Assembly (NCBI GenBank): GCA_017961115.1
Contig: JAGCXX010000303.1
Location: 1-43,839 of the forward strand
DNA length: 43,839 nt
Direction: 5' to 3'
From: Prevotella sp.
GTDB lineage: Bacteria > Bacteroidota > Bacteroidia > Bacteroidales > Bacteroidaceae
Under the pieces are notes generated by a model that saw only the letters and a program-made list of their open reading frames with translations, ran no database searches and was not told the DNA's origin. The position numbers and the translations under genes were made by a program. Of the stretch, positions 25,566 through 35,451 are shown one piece after another (within the stretch, counting starts at the first letter, position 1; each line of letters starts with the position of its first letter).

Positions 25566-26156
25566 CTACTGAAAAGAAAGGTTTTTCAAGCGGTTGCGCA
25601 GCCGCTCCGCCTCCGACTTGCGTATGGCCAATGTGATGGAGCAAGCATTATCGAACTTTTGACTGACAATGCGTGGAGAGAGTTCCTTGACCACCCTCAT
25701 CACGTCATTCATCATGACATAAGGAAAATCGTAGGTAATGGTTTCCTCGACCATGCACGACACCACCTGTGAGTGAGCCAGGGCATCAGCCGCAGCGGAG
25801 CGGTAAGCCACTATCAGTCCACCCGTACCGAGGTTCACACCCCCATAATAGCGCACGACGACAATGAGGATATCGGTGAGCGACATGCTGTTGATTTGCC
25901 CGAGGATGGGTTTTCCTGCCGTACTGTTGGGTTCCCCGTCATCGTTGGCACGGAATTCCTTGCGTTCCGCACCGAGCATATAGGCATAGCAAACGTGGCG
26001 CGCATCATAGTATCGAGTGCGATAGGCAGCGATGATTTCCCTGATTTGCTCTACAGACGTCACATGATGAGCGTAGGCGAGAAACTTACTCCTTTTCTCG
26101 GAGTAGAATCCCTCGCCCACGCTATCGCTGATGGTGAGAAACTCGTCGTCGCTCAT
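25566..26156 (-). CDS. YigZ/IMPACT family protein
   Basis: 196 residues. The UPF0029 N-terminal domain is clear: GEGFYSEKRSKFLAYAHHV, AYRTRYYDARHVCYAYMLG, FRANDDGEPNSTAGKPIL, VVRYYGGVNLGTGGLI. The C-terminal DUF1949-like part follows from about 135. The family (E. coli YigZ, eukaryotic IMPACT) is linked to translation regulation and nucleic-acid binding, but its bacterial role is not settled. Its ATG overlaps the DUF1015 stop by 4 nt. Confidence 0.92.
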   Translation of the reverse strand: MSDDEFLTISDSVGEGFYSEKRSKFLAYAHHVTSVEQIREIIAAYRTRYYDARHVCYAYMLGAERKEFRANDDGEPNSTAGKPILGQINSMSLTDILIVVVRYYGGVNLGTGGLIVAYRSAAADALAHSQVVSCMVEETITYDFPYVMMNDVMRVVKELSPRIVSQKFDNACSITLAIRKSEAERLRNRLKNLSFQ

Positions 26157-27400
26157 GAGAGTTTATGGATAACGAGTCCTGAGCGCAATTTTGGTTCAAA
26201 CCAGGTGGCTTTTGGCGGCATGATGTTGCCGCTGTCGGCGATGTCCATAATCTGTTTCATCGACACGGGATAGAGAGCCAATGCGAGTTTCATCTCCCCG
26301 CTGTCGACACGGCGCTTCAGTTCGCCAAGTCCGCGCAGTCCGCCCACAAAATCGATGCGGTTGGAGCCACGGAGATCCTTGATGCCCAATATCTCATCAA
26401 GGATGAGTCTGGAAGAGATGTCCACGTCGAGCACACCGATGGGGTCGCTGTCGTCGTAAGAGCCACGCAGGGCACGCAGACGGTACCAATGTCCATCGAG
26501 ATAGAGCGAGAACTCATGCAGTTGTTTCGGTTTGTAAATCTCCGTACCCATGTCCTCGATGGTAAAGTTTTTCCGCAGGGCAGCAAAGAACTCCTGTGGA
26601 GACAGACCATTGAGGTCGGTGACCACTCGGTTGTAGTCGAGGATAGTGAGTTGTGAAGCCTGGAAGCACACCGCCATGAAGTAGTTGTATTCCTCGTCAC
26701 CCCTGTGGTTGGGATTCTGTTTTTGTTTCTCAGCCCCCACCAGAGCAGCTGCGGCAGAGCGGTGGTGACCGTCGGCGATATAGAGATAACGCATCTTGGC
26801 AAACTCCCTTGTGATGACTCCGATGTCGTCGGTATCGGATATGACCCAGAACTGATGGCGGAAGCCGTCGATGGGAGCGATGAAATCATACTCAGGTTCC
26901 GTCTCCGCATACCTTGAAATGATTCTATCGAGCACATCATTGTCAGGATAAGCGAAGAAGACGGGTTCGATATTGGCATTGTTGACACGTACATGCTTCA
27001 TACGGTCCTCCTCCTTGTCGCGGCGTGTGAGTTCATGCTTCTTGATGCGTCCCTGCATATAGTCATCGACATGGGCAGCCACGACAAGACCATATTGTGT
27101 CTTCCCATTCATGGTCTGCGCATAGATGTAGTAGTGCTCCTCCTTATCCTGCACAAGCCAACCACGGTCCTGGAATTTTTGGAAGTTCTCAGCCGCCCTC
27201 TCATACACCTTGGGGTCGTACTCACTTGTTCCCAGCTCAAAGTCAATTTCCGGTTTGATGATGTGATAAAGGCTCATCTCATTATCGCCAGCCTCCTGGC
27301 GAGCCTCTTCAGAGTTGAGCACATCGTATGGACGCGACTCAACTTTCTCCACGAGTTCGCGCGGTGGGCGTATGCCCCGGAAAGGTTTTATTGTTGCCAT
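26153..27400 (-). CDS. DUF1015 family protein
   Basis: 415 residues from the ATG at 27400. A frame extension to 27511 runs through the upstream terminator region and lacks family similarity. MATIKPFRGIRPP and SRPYDVLNSEEARQ form the typical DUF1015 start. YADGHHRSAAA-type sequence (LYIADGHHRSAAAALVG) and the later NYFMAVCFQASQLTILDYNR also fit. The function is unknown; the family is often found beside serA/serC, as here, and a link to serine metabolism has been suggested by context. It is separated from serA by a strong terminator, so it has its own transcript with yigZ. Confidence 0.85.
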   Translation of the reverse strand: MATIKPFRGIRPPRELVEKVESRPYDVLNSEEARQEAGDNEMSLYHIIKPEIDFELGTSEYDPKVYERAAENFQKFQDRGWLVQDKEEHYYIYAQTMNGKTQYGLVVAAHVDDYMQGRIKKHELTRRDKEEDRMKHVRVNNANIEPVFFAYPDNDVLDRIISRYAETEPEYDFIAPIDGFRHQFWVISDTDDIGVITREFAKMRYLYIADGHHRSAAAALVGAEKQKQNPNHRGDEEYNYFMAVCFQASQLTILDYNRVVTDLNGLSPQEFFAALRKNFTIEDMGTEIYKPKQLHEFSLYLDGHWYRLRALRGSYDDSDPIGVLDVDISSRLILDEILGIKDLRGSNRIDFVGGLRGLGELKRRVDSGEMKLALALYPVSMKQIMDIADSGNIMPPKATWFEPKLRSGLVIHKLS

Positions 27401-27420
27401 AGTTGTTTTAGTGAATGGTT

Positions 27421-27481
27421 TTCCAGATTTTCCAGAAAATTTAGACATTCCAGATACCCAAGAGAATCTATATGTTCCAGA
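27421..27481. repeat. Four TTCCAGA heptamers upstream of DUF1015
   Basis: TTCCAGA begins at 27421, 27430, 27448 and 27475, giving intervals of 9, 18 and 27 nt. They fill the space between the DUF1015 start codon and the serA terminator. No TAnnTTTG element is visible here, so they could be operator sites for the DUF1015-yigZ unit. Confidence 0.55.
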
Positions 27482-27517
27482 AAAAAGACAGAGGTGCGCC
27501 AAAGAGCGCACCTCTGT
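27481..27517 (-). terminator. Intrinsic terminator of the serC-serA operon
   Basis: Twelve-base perfect arms ACAGAGGTGCGC / GCGCACCTCTGT, 6-nt loop, followed on the minus strand by CTTTTTTC. Confidence 0.9.
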
Positions 27518-27528
27518 ATGAATGATTA

Positions 27529-28446
27529 TTACTTATTGACTTGGAATTTCGTGCATCCCTCGGCGAAGAAGGCATTGATTTGCCTTGCAGCGGCGATGCC
27601 TGCATTGATGTTTGCCTCAGCGGTCTGGGCACCCATCTTCTTCGGGGTGCTGAAGTAGCGTCCCTCGAAGGCAGCGAACTCAGCGTCAGCATCCGGTTTG
27701 ATGTCAGTGACGAACTTGATGTCGGTGCGCTCCTGCATCAGTCGGATGAGTTCCGGCTCATTGATGACCTCCTTGCGTGCGGTATTGACCAGGATGCCTC
27801 CCTTCTTCATCTGTCCTACCACTGCATAGTTGATGCTCTCCTTGGTCTCCGGCGTTGCGGGGATATGCAAGGATACGACGTCGCAGTTTTTGAAAAGCTC
27901 GTCCTGATTGGCAACAGCGTGCACACCGGCAGCCTCGATGACGTCAGCGGGGCAGTATGCATCGTAGGCATACACATCCATGCCGAAGCCCTTGGCGATG
28001 CGAGCCACGTTGCGCCCTACGTTGCCGAATGCGAGGATACCCAATTTCTTGCCCAGCAGTTCGGAGCCCGACTTGCCGTTGTAGAAACCACGTACAGCCA
28101 TCACGAGCAGTCCGAAGACGAGTTCTGCCACAGCGTTGGCATTCTGTCCGGGCGTGTTTTCAGCCACCACCTTGTGTGCGGTAGCAGCAGCGAGGTCAAT
28201 GTTGTCGTATCCTGCACCAGCCCTAACCACGATTTTGAGGTTCTTGGCAGCGTCGAGCACCTCAGCATCCACCTTGTCGGAGCGGATAATCATGGCATCG
28301 GCGTCGGCCACAGTCTCAAGGAGCTGTGCCTTCTCTGTATATTTCTCGAGGAGCACCAGTTGATGTCCTGCTCCCTCTACTTCCTTGCGGATTCCCTCCA
28401 CAGCAGCTGCAGCGAAGGGTTTTTCTGTTGCGACCAATACTTTCAT
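27529..28446 (-). CDS. serA: D-3-phosphoglycerate dehydrogenase, short type without ACT domain
   Basis: 305 residues. It oxidises 3-phosphoglycerate to phosphohydroxypyruvate, the first step of serine synthesis, and is encoded 19 nt downstream of serC. IVVRAGAGYDNIDL, the NAD-binding LGILAFGNVGRNVARIAKGF and the substrate arginine in NTARKEVINEPELI are present. Where most D-2-hydroxyacid dehydrogenases have the catalytic histidine (PHIGxxT), this protein reads STPKKMGAQTAEAN, with lysines at about 269-270. This resembles the lysine-containing type III class known from Entamoeba. There is no C-terminal regulatory ACT domain, so serine feedback of the usual kind is not expected. Confidence 0.9.
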   Translation of the reverse strand: MKVLVATEKPFAAAAVEGIRKEVEGAGHQLVLLEKYTEKAQLLETVADADAMIIRSDKVDAEVLDAAKNLKIVVRAGAGYDNIDLAAATAHKVVAENTPGQNANAVAELVFGLLVMAVRGFYNGKSGSELLGKKLGILAFGNVGRNVARIAKGFGMDVYAYDAYCPADVIEAAGVHAVANQDELFKNCDVVSLHIPATPETKESINYAVVGQMKKGGILVNTARKEVINEPELIRLMQERTDIKFVTDIKPDADAEFAAFEGRYFSTPKKMGAQTAEANINAGIAAARQINAFFAEGCTKFQVNK

Positions 28447-28465
28447 TTGTCCTGTCTATCTTCGT

Positions 28466-29533
28466 TTAGTTCTTAGCCTCAAACTCCTTCATGCACTTAA
28501 CCAAGGCCTCAACGCCCTCGATGGTCTGTGCGTTGTAGCAACTGGCGCGGAATCCGCCCACAGAGCGGTGTCCCTTGATGCCCACCATCCCCTGTGAGGT
28601 GGCGAACTCGAAGAACGGCTTCTCCAGTTCCTTATACTCGTCGTTCATGACGAAGCAGATGTTCATGAGAGAGCGGTCCTCCTCTGCTACCGTTCCGCGG
28701 AAGAGTTTGTTGCGGTCAATCTCGCTATATACGATTTCAGCACGCTGCTGGGCGAGTTTGTCCATAGCCTCGACGCCACCGTTCTTCTTAATCCAGCGCA
28801 GTGTCTCGAGCGCGCTGTAGATGGGCACCACAGGAGGTGTATTGAACATCGAGCCTTTTTCGACATGAGTGCGATAGTCGAGCATGGTGGGTATGGGTCT
28901 CGGAGCACGTCCGAGAGTGTCGTCCTTGAGGATGACGAGCGTCACGCCAGCCATAGCGAGGTTTTTCTGCGCTCCACCGTAGATGCAGTCGTATTTGGCG
29001 ACATCGATGGGGCGGCTGAAGATATCCGACGACATATCGGCGATGAGCCTGACGTTGACATCAAGGTCTTTGCGGATTTCTGTACCGTATATGGTGTTGT
29101 TGGTAGTGATATGCAGATAATCGGCATCATCAGGGCATGTCCATCCTTTGGGGATGAAGGTGTAGTTGGCATCGGCTGATGAGGCCACCTCGACGACCTC
29201 GCCGAAGAGCTTTGCCTCTTTCATAGCCTTCTTTGCCCATGTGCCAGTATTGAGATAGGCAGCCTTCTTGATGAGGAAATTGTAGGGAACCATGCAGAAC
29301 TCGAGCGACGCGCCACCTCCGAGGAAGATAACAGAATATCCCTCTGGTATTTGGAGGAGTTCCTTGATGAGAGCCACGGCCTCGTCGACCACCGGTTGGA
29401 AGTCCTTAGCCCTGTGGCTGATTTCAGCAAGCGACAGTCCGCTGCCGTTGAAGTCTAAGATCTGCTGAGCCGTCTTCTCGATGACCTCACGTGGGAGGAT
29501 AGAAGGTCCGGCATTAAAATTGTACTTCTTCAT
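28466..29533 (-). CDS. serC: Phosphoserine aminotransferase
   Basis: 355 residues, normal for SerC. It is a PLP enzyme converting phosphohydroxypyruvate and glutamate to phosphoserine. [16 protein letters not shown] is the family start. [47 protein letters not shown] with the PLP lysine, and [16 protein letters not shown] all fit. First gene of the serC-serA operon. Confidence 0.97.
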   Translation of the reverse strand: MKKYNFNAGPSILPREVIEKTAQQILDFNGSGLSLAEISHRAKDFQPVVDEAVALIKELLQIPEGYSVIFLGGGASLEFCMVPYNFLIKKAAYLNTGTWAKKAMKEAKLFGEVVEVASSADANYTFIPKGWTCPDDADYLHITTNNTIYGTEIRKDLDVNVRLIADMSSDIFSRPIDVAKYDCIYGGAQKNLAMAGVTLVILKDDTLGRAPRPIPTMLDYRTHVEKGSMFNTPPVVPIYSALETLRWIKKNGGVEAMDKLAQQRAEIVYSEIDRNKLFRGTVAEEDRSLMNICFVMNDEYKELEKPFFEFATSQGMVGIKGHRSVGGFRASCYNAQTIEGVEALVKCMKEFEAKN

Positions 29534-29620
29534 CTGAATTTTTTTTAAATAATTATTTAAAGATGTCTTCTATGAATTTTTATTTCGAAGTTTGGTTTGA
29601 AGTCCTTTTAAAATCGTGTG

Positions 29621-29652
29621 CGAAGTTACTCCATTTTGACGAAAGGAGCAAA
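29621..29652 (-). promoter_or_regulatory. Probable promoter of serC-serA
   Basis: The minus strand reads TTTG (29649-29652), 20 nt, TAACTTCG (29621-29628), one mismatch from consensus. It predicts a start near 29614 and a leader of about 80 nt. The rest of 29534-29765 is AT-rich and shows no gene. Confidence 0.4.
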
Positions 29653-29765
29653 TATTTCGGGATGGTTTTTGCTAAAACAAAGTATTTGTAATATGGTATA
29701 TTGCTTTTTGAGCGTTTTTACCAAACAAGTCCTTACATTTTGTAATTTGTGGTTGGCAAAAAGGG

Positions 29766-30968
29766 TTATTGCCTCAGTTTTTCTCTTAGGGAATCTATTT
29801 CCTCAAATTCCTTTCCCATGTTGAGATTGAGGTATATGGTATAGAGAGCCGGCACCCATTTTGTCTGTTGGTTGGGCGCCATGCTGCGGAATCTTTCCAT
29901 ATAGGGTCGGCTCTGCTCATACAATGCATTCACCGCCTTGCGTTTCTTTTTGTTGCGCTGCATAGAACGCTCCAGTTCCACCGCTTGGTTGTAATAAGCG
30001 AGTCCCATGTTGCACCATGCCTCGGGCAGGCTGTCGTTGACGGCAAGCAGTTTGCGTGTGGTGTTGATGCACTGTGAGTATTGTCCTGCATTGAGGAGGA
30101 CCGAACTCTTTGCGAAGAGGAATAGTGAGTTTGTGCTGTCAGTTGCCAATGCATTGTCGATGAACACGTTGGCAGAGTCGGGCATTGCCTTGTTGTAATA
30201 ATCGATGAGGCGTGGGAAGAAAAAATGGTGTGAGGGTGTATGTGCAAAACCACGTCGGAGCGTCCCCACATAAGCTACCGTATCGGAGGCCTGCAATTGC
30301 ATTTCCGCCACATACTGTAGGATATTGTCCAGGCGGGCACTATCCTTTTCCGCCAACTCACGGTATTTCATCACCTTTTCCGGCATCCGCAGTCTGTAGC
30401 CGGCATAGAGTGCCCAGTAGGCAGCAGAAGACATGATGCTGTCGTTCTCCATATAGTTGTGTGCAGAGAAGAGAGGCTGCCATGCGCAATCTAGGTATGT
30501 GTCGTAATATGTCCAGGAATTGGCATAATCGAGTTTTCTCAAGAAGAAAGTGCCTGCATTATATAGATTAGGGCGCAGTGTGCGCAGCCATTCCGCGTTT
30601 TTCTCCCTATGCCGGATATTGACCCTTCCTTTTTTGTCGGGCATCACTTCAATACTGTCGAATGCCTCGCAGATGAGGAACAGCTTTCGTGCTGTGGAGA
30701 AAAGAGAAGCCGTATCATATTTCTGTTTGAGATACAGTTTCTCATTTCCCTGCTCATATTGTTTCTTTACCGCCTCCAGCATCGTGAGCCATATCTTCTC
30801 ATTGCGCTGATTGGCAGAGTCTTTCAGCAGGTCGCTCATCATTTTCTCCGCCCTGGCGAGTTCCTTTCCACTCTTGACAAAGGTCTGTGCCTGAGCAATG
30901 ACCTTTTTCTGGGCCATCACAGAGAGGGGCATAAGAAAAATGAAGAAGAAGGGCAACAATCTTTTCAT
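29766..30968 (-). CDS. Secreted TPR-repeat protein (second of a related pair)
   Basis: 400 residues from the ATG at 30968 (MKRLLPFFFIFLMPLSVMAQ, signal peptide). An ATG five codons upstream falls within a small hairpin and is less likely. The mature part is helical, with TPR-like pairs (LFLFAKSSVLLNAGQYSQCI, LPEAWCNMGLAYYNQAVELE). It shares the plan of the upstream TPR protein at 31068-32360: an N-terminal cleaved signal, a central YFA/YYDTYLD...PLFSA-type segment, and C-terminal TPRs followed by YxxxRPYME. No catalytic motif is visible. Such pairs may be periplasmic scaffolds. The function is unknown. Confidence 0.75.
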   Translation of the reverse strand: MKRLLPFFFIFLMPLSVMAQKKVIAQAQTFVKSGKELARAEKMMSDLLKDSANQRNEKIWLTMLEAVKKQYEQGNEKLYLKQKYDTASLFSTARKLFLICEAFDSIEVMPDKKGRVNIRHREKNAEWLRTLRPNLYNAGTFFLRKLDYANSWTYYDTYLDCAWQPLFSAHNYMENDSIMSSAAYWALYAGYRLRMPEKVMKYRELAEKDSARLDNILQYVAEMQLQASDTVAYVGTLRRGFAHTPSHHFFFPRLIDYYNKAMPDSANVFIDNALATDSTNSLFLFAKSSVLLNAGQYSQCINTTRKLLAVNDSLPEAWCNMGLAYYNQAVELERSMQRNKKKRKAVNALYEQSRPYMERFRSMAPNQQTKWVPALYTIYLNLNMGKEFEEIDSLREKLRQ

Positions 30969-30971
30969 CCT

Positions 30972-30991
30972 AAAAAAGGGCAATCAGGCCC
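30972..30991 (-). terminator. Small GC hairpin with T6 immediately before the TPR start codon
   Basis: The minus strand reads GGGC-CTGATT-GCCC-TTTTTT ending 3 nt before the ATG at 30968. It could be a weak second terminator or an attenuator. Confidence 0.35.
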
Positions 30992-31010
30992 AAATAAAAA
31001 ATAAGGTGTA

Positions 31011-31050
31011 ATTTTTTAAAAATGGGGTGCGCCCCTTGTCAGCGCACCCC
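31011..31050 (-). terminator. Intrinsic terminator after the first TPR gene
   Basis: Nine-base GC-rich arms GGGGTGCGC / GCGCACCCC (31024-31032, 31042-31050), followed on the minus strand by ATTTTTAAAAAATT. Confidence 0.75.
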
Positions 31051-31067
31051 CTGTTGTATTGAATGAA

Positions 31068-32360
31068 TTAATGTGTATCTGCCTCTGCAGCCTTTGTGCG
31101 CGGGTCTTCGTCGCCATAGAGCTGATAGCAGCAGCGATAGAGAGGATAGCCCCAGTTGGCCTTCTCCTTATTCGGATCCAACTCCTTTGCTTTCTGCAGA
31201 TAGCCGAGAGCCTCCTCATAGATGGGACGAATCTGACCCATGGCAGCCTCAGGCACGCGTCCAGTCTTGCCAGCGGCACGGTTGGCAGCAGCAGATGCAC
31301 GGTCGAGTTGGCATGCGCCAAGATAGGTAAGAATCTGCGCGTTGTCGGGCTGTGTGCTGAGCGCCTTCTTGAAGTGCTCTACGGCCTCGTCGAGTTTCTG
31401 GTCGAGCATGGCATTCTGTCCACGGACAGCCCACACGATGAAGTTGTTGGGATCGGACTGCAGTTTCTTGTCGAAGAGTTTGTTCATTGCATCATCCATC
31501 TTGAGTCCGTTGTACATGCTGACGAGTGTGCCGAAGAGGTTCTCATCATCGGGAGCGGCCTCGAGTTGGCTCTCCAGGCTGCGAGCGTAGTTGATGGAAT
31601 CCTCGCGAGTCTTGAGGCTTTCCTGCACGACGGTCAGTTTGAGGTTGCGAGCCTCCTTAGCCCATTTCTCATCCTTTATGGCAATTTCACAATACTTGTT
31701 GCAAGCATCGATATCCTTGTTCTGATAAGCATAGTATGCAGCGAGATAAGCGAACTGTGCTGTATTGTCGGGATCTTCAGCAATGCCTTTTCCTTTCCAG
31801 TCAGCCTCAGCCTTAGCCTGTTCCTGAGCGAAGAGGGGCTCTGTGTGCATGTCAACATACTTAGCAAAATACTTGTATGCATTTTTTGAGTCATTGTTCT
31901 GATAATAGGTGATGCCAGCATTTGCGAGAACACCTCGGTGCTCGAAGACACGCTGTGCGTTCTTCTCATGGAACTTTGGTTTGATGTTTCCTTTAGCATC
32001 CGGTTTCTGGTCGTATTTCTCACACTCGACAGCAGCGTCCATCGCATTAATCAGAGCAGTATAGAAACCGACAGAGTCCACTGGTTCTTCCTTGCCATTT
32101 CCCATCTGCTTGACAGCCTGGTTGGTGGCAATGGTAGCATTCTCGTGCAGCACCTTCACCATAGCGAGGTCAACGAGTTTGTTGTAGGCAGTTGCCTTCT
32201 CCGCATCGTTGGCGAGTTGGGATAGGCCAGACTTGAGCAGACCCTCTGCCTCAGCATAGGTCTTGGCCTTCAGGATTGACTTGAGGGCAGGTGAGTTGCC
32301 CGCAAAGGCTGTTGAGGCAATAGCCATCAAAGCCACAATCATCATTTTTCTCATAATCAT
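31068..32360 (-). CDS. Secreted TPR-repeat protein (first of a related pair)
   Basis: About 430 residues; ATG at 32360 or 32354. Signal peptide MRKMMIVALMAIASTAFAG. Helical repeats follow, with a clear TPR run near 305-400 (NNFIVWAVRGQNAMLDQKLD, QPDNAQILTYLGACQLDRAS, YEEALGYLQKAKELDPNKEK). A central segment (YKYFAKYVDMHTEPLFAQEQ) matches the layout of the downstream TPR gene. It starts 59 nt after the gyrA stop and no promoter is visible between, so it may be co-transcribed with gyrA. A protein-interaction or scaffold role is the limit of what can be said. Confidence 0.8.
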   Translation of the reverse strand: MIMRKMMIVALMAIASTAFAGNSPALKSILKAKTYAEAEGLLKSGLSQLANDAEKATAYNKLVDLAMVKVLHENATIATNQAVKQMGNGKEEPVDSVGFYTALINAMDAAVECEKYDQKPDAKGNIKPKFHEKNAQRVFEHRGVLANAGITYYQNNDSKNAYKYFAKYVDMHTEPLFAQEQAKAEADWKGKGIAEDPDNTAQFAYLAAYYAYQNKDIDACNKYCEIAIKDEKWAKEARNLKLTVVQESLKTREDSINYARSLESQLEAAPDDENLFGTLVSMYNGLKMDDAMNKLFDKKLQSDPNNFIVWAVRGQNAMLDQKLDEAVEHFKKALSTQPDNAQILTYLGACQLDRASAAANRAAGKTGRVPEAAMGQIRPIYEEALGYLQKAKELDPNKEKANWGYPLYRCCYQLYGDEDPRTKAAEADTH

Positions 32361-32419
32361 TAATATTAAAAAGGTTGATAAAATTCTATTTGTTATAGGA
32401 AATTGAAAATGCTTATTAT

Positions 32420-35125
32420 TTATTCTTCGGGGGTAACGTCATCAGTATCCTCGGGGGTGTCATCAATGATGTCGTCGGCATCCTCGATGGTGTCGTCGAT
32501 ATCCTCGGGGATATCCTCAACGACATCCTCAATGAAGTCTTCATCTTCTTCCTCCGGGATAGGGGTATCGTGGCTTACGGTGACATCCGGTTCGTTGTCC
32601 TGACGGATACTGTCGCTCTTCTGTGCCCATTCAGCCCTGCTCATCTGCTCGACGGAAGCCTCCAGTTCAGCGCTCATCACCTTGCAAACGCTGGCAATGA
32701 CATCATTCTTCTTTGTGAGGTTGATGAGGCGCACGCCTTGTGTGGCTCGTCCCATGACTCTGCACTCAGCGACAGCGAGACGGATAGCGATACCGCTCTT
32801 GTTGATAATCATGAGGTCGTTTTCGTCGGTGACATTCTTGATGGCCACCACGCGCCCGGTCTTCTCGGTTATCTGCAGAGTCTTGACACCCTTGGTGCCG
32901 CGAGAGGTCTTGCGATAGTCCTCAACCTGTGAGCGCTTGCCATATCCGTTCTCGCTGACCACCATGATGGTTTCCTTTTCAGCATGGTTGACGACAATCA
33001 TGCCCACGACCTCATCATCGCCCTCATCAAGACGCATACCGATGACGCCGGTGGCGATACGCCCCATGCTTCTCACGGCAGACTCCTCGAAGCGCACAGC
33101 CCTTCCGTTTCGGTTGGCCATGACGAGTTCGTTGCGTCCGTTGGTGAGTCTCACGTCGACCACCTCATCGCCCTCCTGTATATTGATGGCATTCACGCCC
33201 ATAGCCCTCGGACGGCTGTAGTATTTGAGGCATGTCTTCTTGACGATGCCCTTCTTGGTGGCGAACACGACAAAGTGGGTGTTGAGGAAGTTCTCGTCAT
33301 CGAGTCCCCTTAGTCTGAGGAATGCATTGACCGAGTCATCTGGGTCGATGTTGAGCATGTTTTGTATAGCGCGGCCCTTGGAGTCCTTTCCACCTTCCGG
33401 AATCTCATAGCACTTCAGCCAATAGCACCTACCCTTCTTGGTGAAGAAGAGCATGGTGTTGTGCATGGTAGCTGGGTAGATGAACTCGGTGAAGTCCTGC
33501 TCTCGTGTGCGTGCGCCCTTGCTTCCCACGCCGCCCCGAGCCTGTCCTCGGAACTCGCTGAGCGGTGTGCGCTTGATATATCCCAGATGGCTTACGGTGA
33601 TGACCACCGGGTCGTTGGGATAGAAGTCTTCGGGATTGAACTCCTCGGACGAATACTTGATTTCCGTGCGGCGCTCGTCGCCATACTTTGCCTTGACATC
33701 GAGCAACTCATCCTTCATCACCTTCTTGCAAAGTTCCGGATCGTCGAGGATAGACTGCAGATAGGCAATCTGCCGCTGCAGTTCCTCATACTCAGCATGG
33801 AGTTGGTCGACACGCAGGCCCGTAAGTTGTGAGAGTCGCATATCGACGATTGCCTTTGACTGCAGTTCATCGATGTTGAATCGTTTCTCGAGATTACGCT
33901 GGGCATCCGACGGAGTGCTGGAAGCCCTGATGATATGCACCACCTCATCAATATTGTCGCAAGCGATGATGAGTCCCTCGAGGATATGTGCGCGCTCTTG
34001 TGCTTTCCTGAGTTCGAACTTGGTGCGGCGTATAGTGACATCGTGCCTATGCTCAACGAAATATGCCACACACTCCTTGAGTGTAAGCAGTCGTGGACGT
34101 CCTTTGACCAATGCGATGCAGTTGACCGAGAAGGAACTTTGAAGCGCCGTCATTTTGAACAATTTGTTGAGTATGACGTTGGCGTTGGCATCCTTTTTCA
34201 CGTCAACAACAATGCGCATGCCCTGTCTTCCCGACTCATCGTTGACATTGGAGATACCCTCAAGTTTTCCCTCTTTGACCAAGTCGGCTATATACTCAAT
34301 GAGCTGTGCCTTGTTGACACCGTAAGGAATCTCGTGCACCACAATCTTGTCGTGTGTCTCGCCACCCTCAATCTCGGCTTTTGCCCTCATGACAATACGG
34401 CCACGTCCTGTCTCATAAGCGTCTCTCACGCCCTGAATGCCATAGATGTATGCCCCTGTGGGGAAGTCGGGAGCCTTGATATGCTCCATCAAGCCGTCGG
34501 TATCTATATCGGGGTTGTCGATATAAGCGCAGCATCCGTCGATGACCTCACCGAGGTTGTGTGTGGGTATATTGGTTGCCATACCTACCGCGATGCCGTT
34601 TCCGCCGTTGACCAGCAGGTTGGGCACTTTGGTCGGCATAACAGATGGTTCGGTGAGCGAGTCGTCAAAGTTGTTGACCATATCGACGGTATCCTTATCG
34701 ATATCGTCCATGATGTGCTCACCCATTTTGGAAAGGCGGCACTCTGTATAACGCATGGCTGCCGGCGAGTCGCCGTCGACACTACCGAAGTTGCCCTGTC
34801 CGTCGACGAGGGTGTATCTCATGTTCCAGGTCTGCGCCATTCTGACAAGCGCCCCGTAAACAGAGGAGTCGCCGTGAGGGTGGTATTTACCGAGCACCTC
34901 ACCGACTACGCGTGCACATTTTTTATAAGGTTTGTCGCTTGTGTTGCCTATGCCCATCATACCATAGAGGATACGTCTGTGCACAGGTTTGAATCCATCT
35001 CTCACATCCGGCAGGGCACGGGCCACGATAACCGACATGGAGTAGTCGATGTAGGATTTCTTCATCTCCTCCTCAATGTTGATTCTGATGATCCTGTCCT
35101 GGTCAAAAGTTTGGTTTTCGTCCAT
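32420..35125 (-). CDS. gyrA: DNA gyrase subunit A
   Basis: 901 residues, longer than E. coli GyrA (875) because of an acidic tail. Breakage-reunion domain: [20 protein letters not shown] and [10 protein letters not shown]. The active tyrosine lies in [12 protein letters not shown]. In the quinolone-resistance region the sequence is [17 protein letters not shown], with Ser at the E. coli 83 position and Gly at the 87 position. The C-terminal beta-pinwheel has a stretched GyrA-box ([12 protein letters not shown] instead of QRRGGKG). The last 55 residues are nearly all Asp/Glu/Thr/Ile in imperfect repeats ([20 protein letters not shown]). Together with GyrB it introduces negative supercoils. Confidence 0.98.
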   Translation of the reverse strand: MDENQTFDQDRIIRINIEEEMKKSYIDYSMSVIVARALPDVRDGFKPVHRRILYGMMGIGNTSDKPYKKCARVVGEVLGKYHPHGDSSVYGALVRMAQTWNMRYTLVDGQGNFGSVDGDSPAAMRYTECRLSKMGEHIMDDIDKDTVDMVNNFDDSLTEPSVMPTKVPNLLVNGGNGIAVGMATNIPTHNLGEVIDGCCAYIDNPDIDTDGLMEHIKAPDFPTGAYIYGIQGVRDAYETGRGRIVMRAKAEIEGGETHDKIVVHEIPYGVNKAQLIEYIADLVKEGKLEGISNVNDESGRQGMRIVVDVKKDANANVILNKLFKMTALQSSFSVNCIALVKGRPRLLTLKECVAYFVEHRHDVTIRRTKFELRKAQERAHILEGLIIACDNIDEVVHIIRASSTPSDAQRNLEKRFNIDELQSKAIVDMRLSQLTGLRVDQLHAEYEELQRQIAYLQSILDDPELCKKVMKDELLDVKAKYGDERRTEIKYSSEEFNPEDFYPNDPVVITVSHLGYIKRTPLSEFRGQARGGVGSKGARTREQDFTEFIYPATMHNTMLFFTKKGRCYWLKCYEIPEGGKDSKGRAIQNMLNIDPDDSVNAFLRLRGLDDENFLNTHFVVFATKKGIVKKTCLKYYSRPRAMGVNAINIQEGDEVVDVRLTNGRNELVMANRNGRAVRFEESAVRSMGRIATGVIGMRLDEGDDEVVGMIVVNHAEKETIMVVSENGYGKRSQVEDYRKTSRGTKGVKTLQITEKTGRVVAIKNVTDENDLMIINKSGIAIRLAVAECRVMGRATQGVRLINLTKKNDVIASVCKVMSAELEASVEQMSRAEWAQKSDSIRQDNEPDVTVSHDTPIPEEEDEDFIEDVVEDIPEDIDDTIEDADDIIDDTPEDTDDVTPEE

Positions 35126-35387
35126 TTTCTTGTGTCAAGTTGATAAGTTCTCTATGGGCATAAAATCGCCGTAGAGGCCATTTTCAGGCGTTCTGAGCGA
35201 TTTTGCCCCATTTCAAGGTGCTAAATTACGACTAATTTTGGATTTGGGAAAACAATTATGTGAAAATCTTTTGAAATTTAAAGATTATTAGAGGTTGTTT
35301 GTAGTTCATCGTTCATAGTTTGCAGTTCCCAACTTACTGTTCACCACTGATAATCCATCGTTGACATGGCAGCTATGGGGGAGAAAA

Positions 35388-35423
35388 CAAAAAAGGCCCC
35401 TCTTGAGTGAAGAGAGGCCTTTG
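35388..35423 (-). terminator. Intrinsic terminator after the Spy-like gene
   Basis: Minus-strand arms AAAGGCCTCTCTT / AAGAGGGGCCTTT with one mismatch, 5-nt loop, then TTTTT. The remaining 35126-35387, upstream of gyrA, shows no gene and no consensus promoter. Confidence 0.85.
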
Positions 35424-35451
35424 GGGTGATTGTTATCTTGCGAAAGAAAAA

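Noticed and set aside
26153..27511. Extended DUF1015 start at 27511
   Set aside because: It would run through the serA terminator. The family start MATIKPFRGI is at 27400.
33935..35143. 402-codon plus-strand ORF opposite gyrA
   Set aside because: Antisense frame of an unmistakable gyrA; a product of codon bias.
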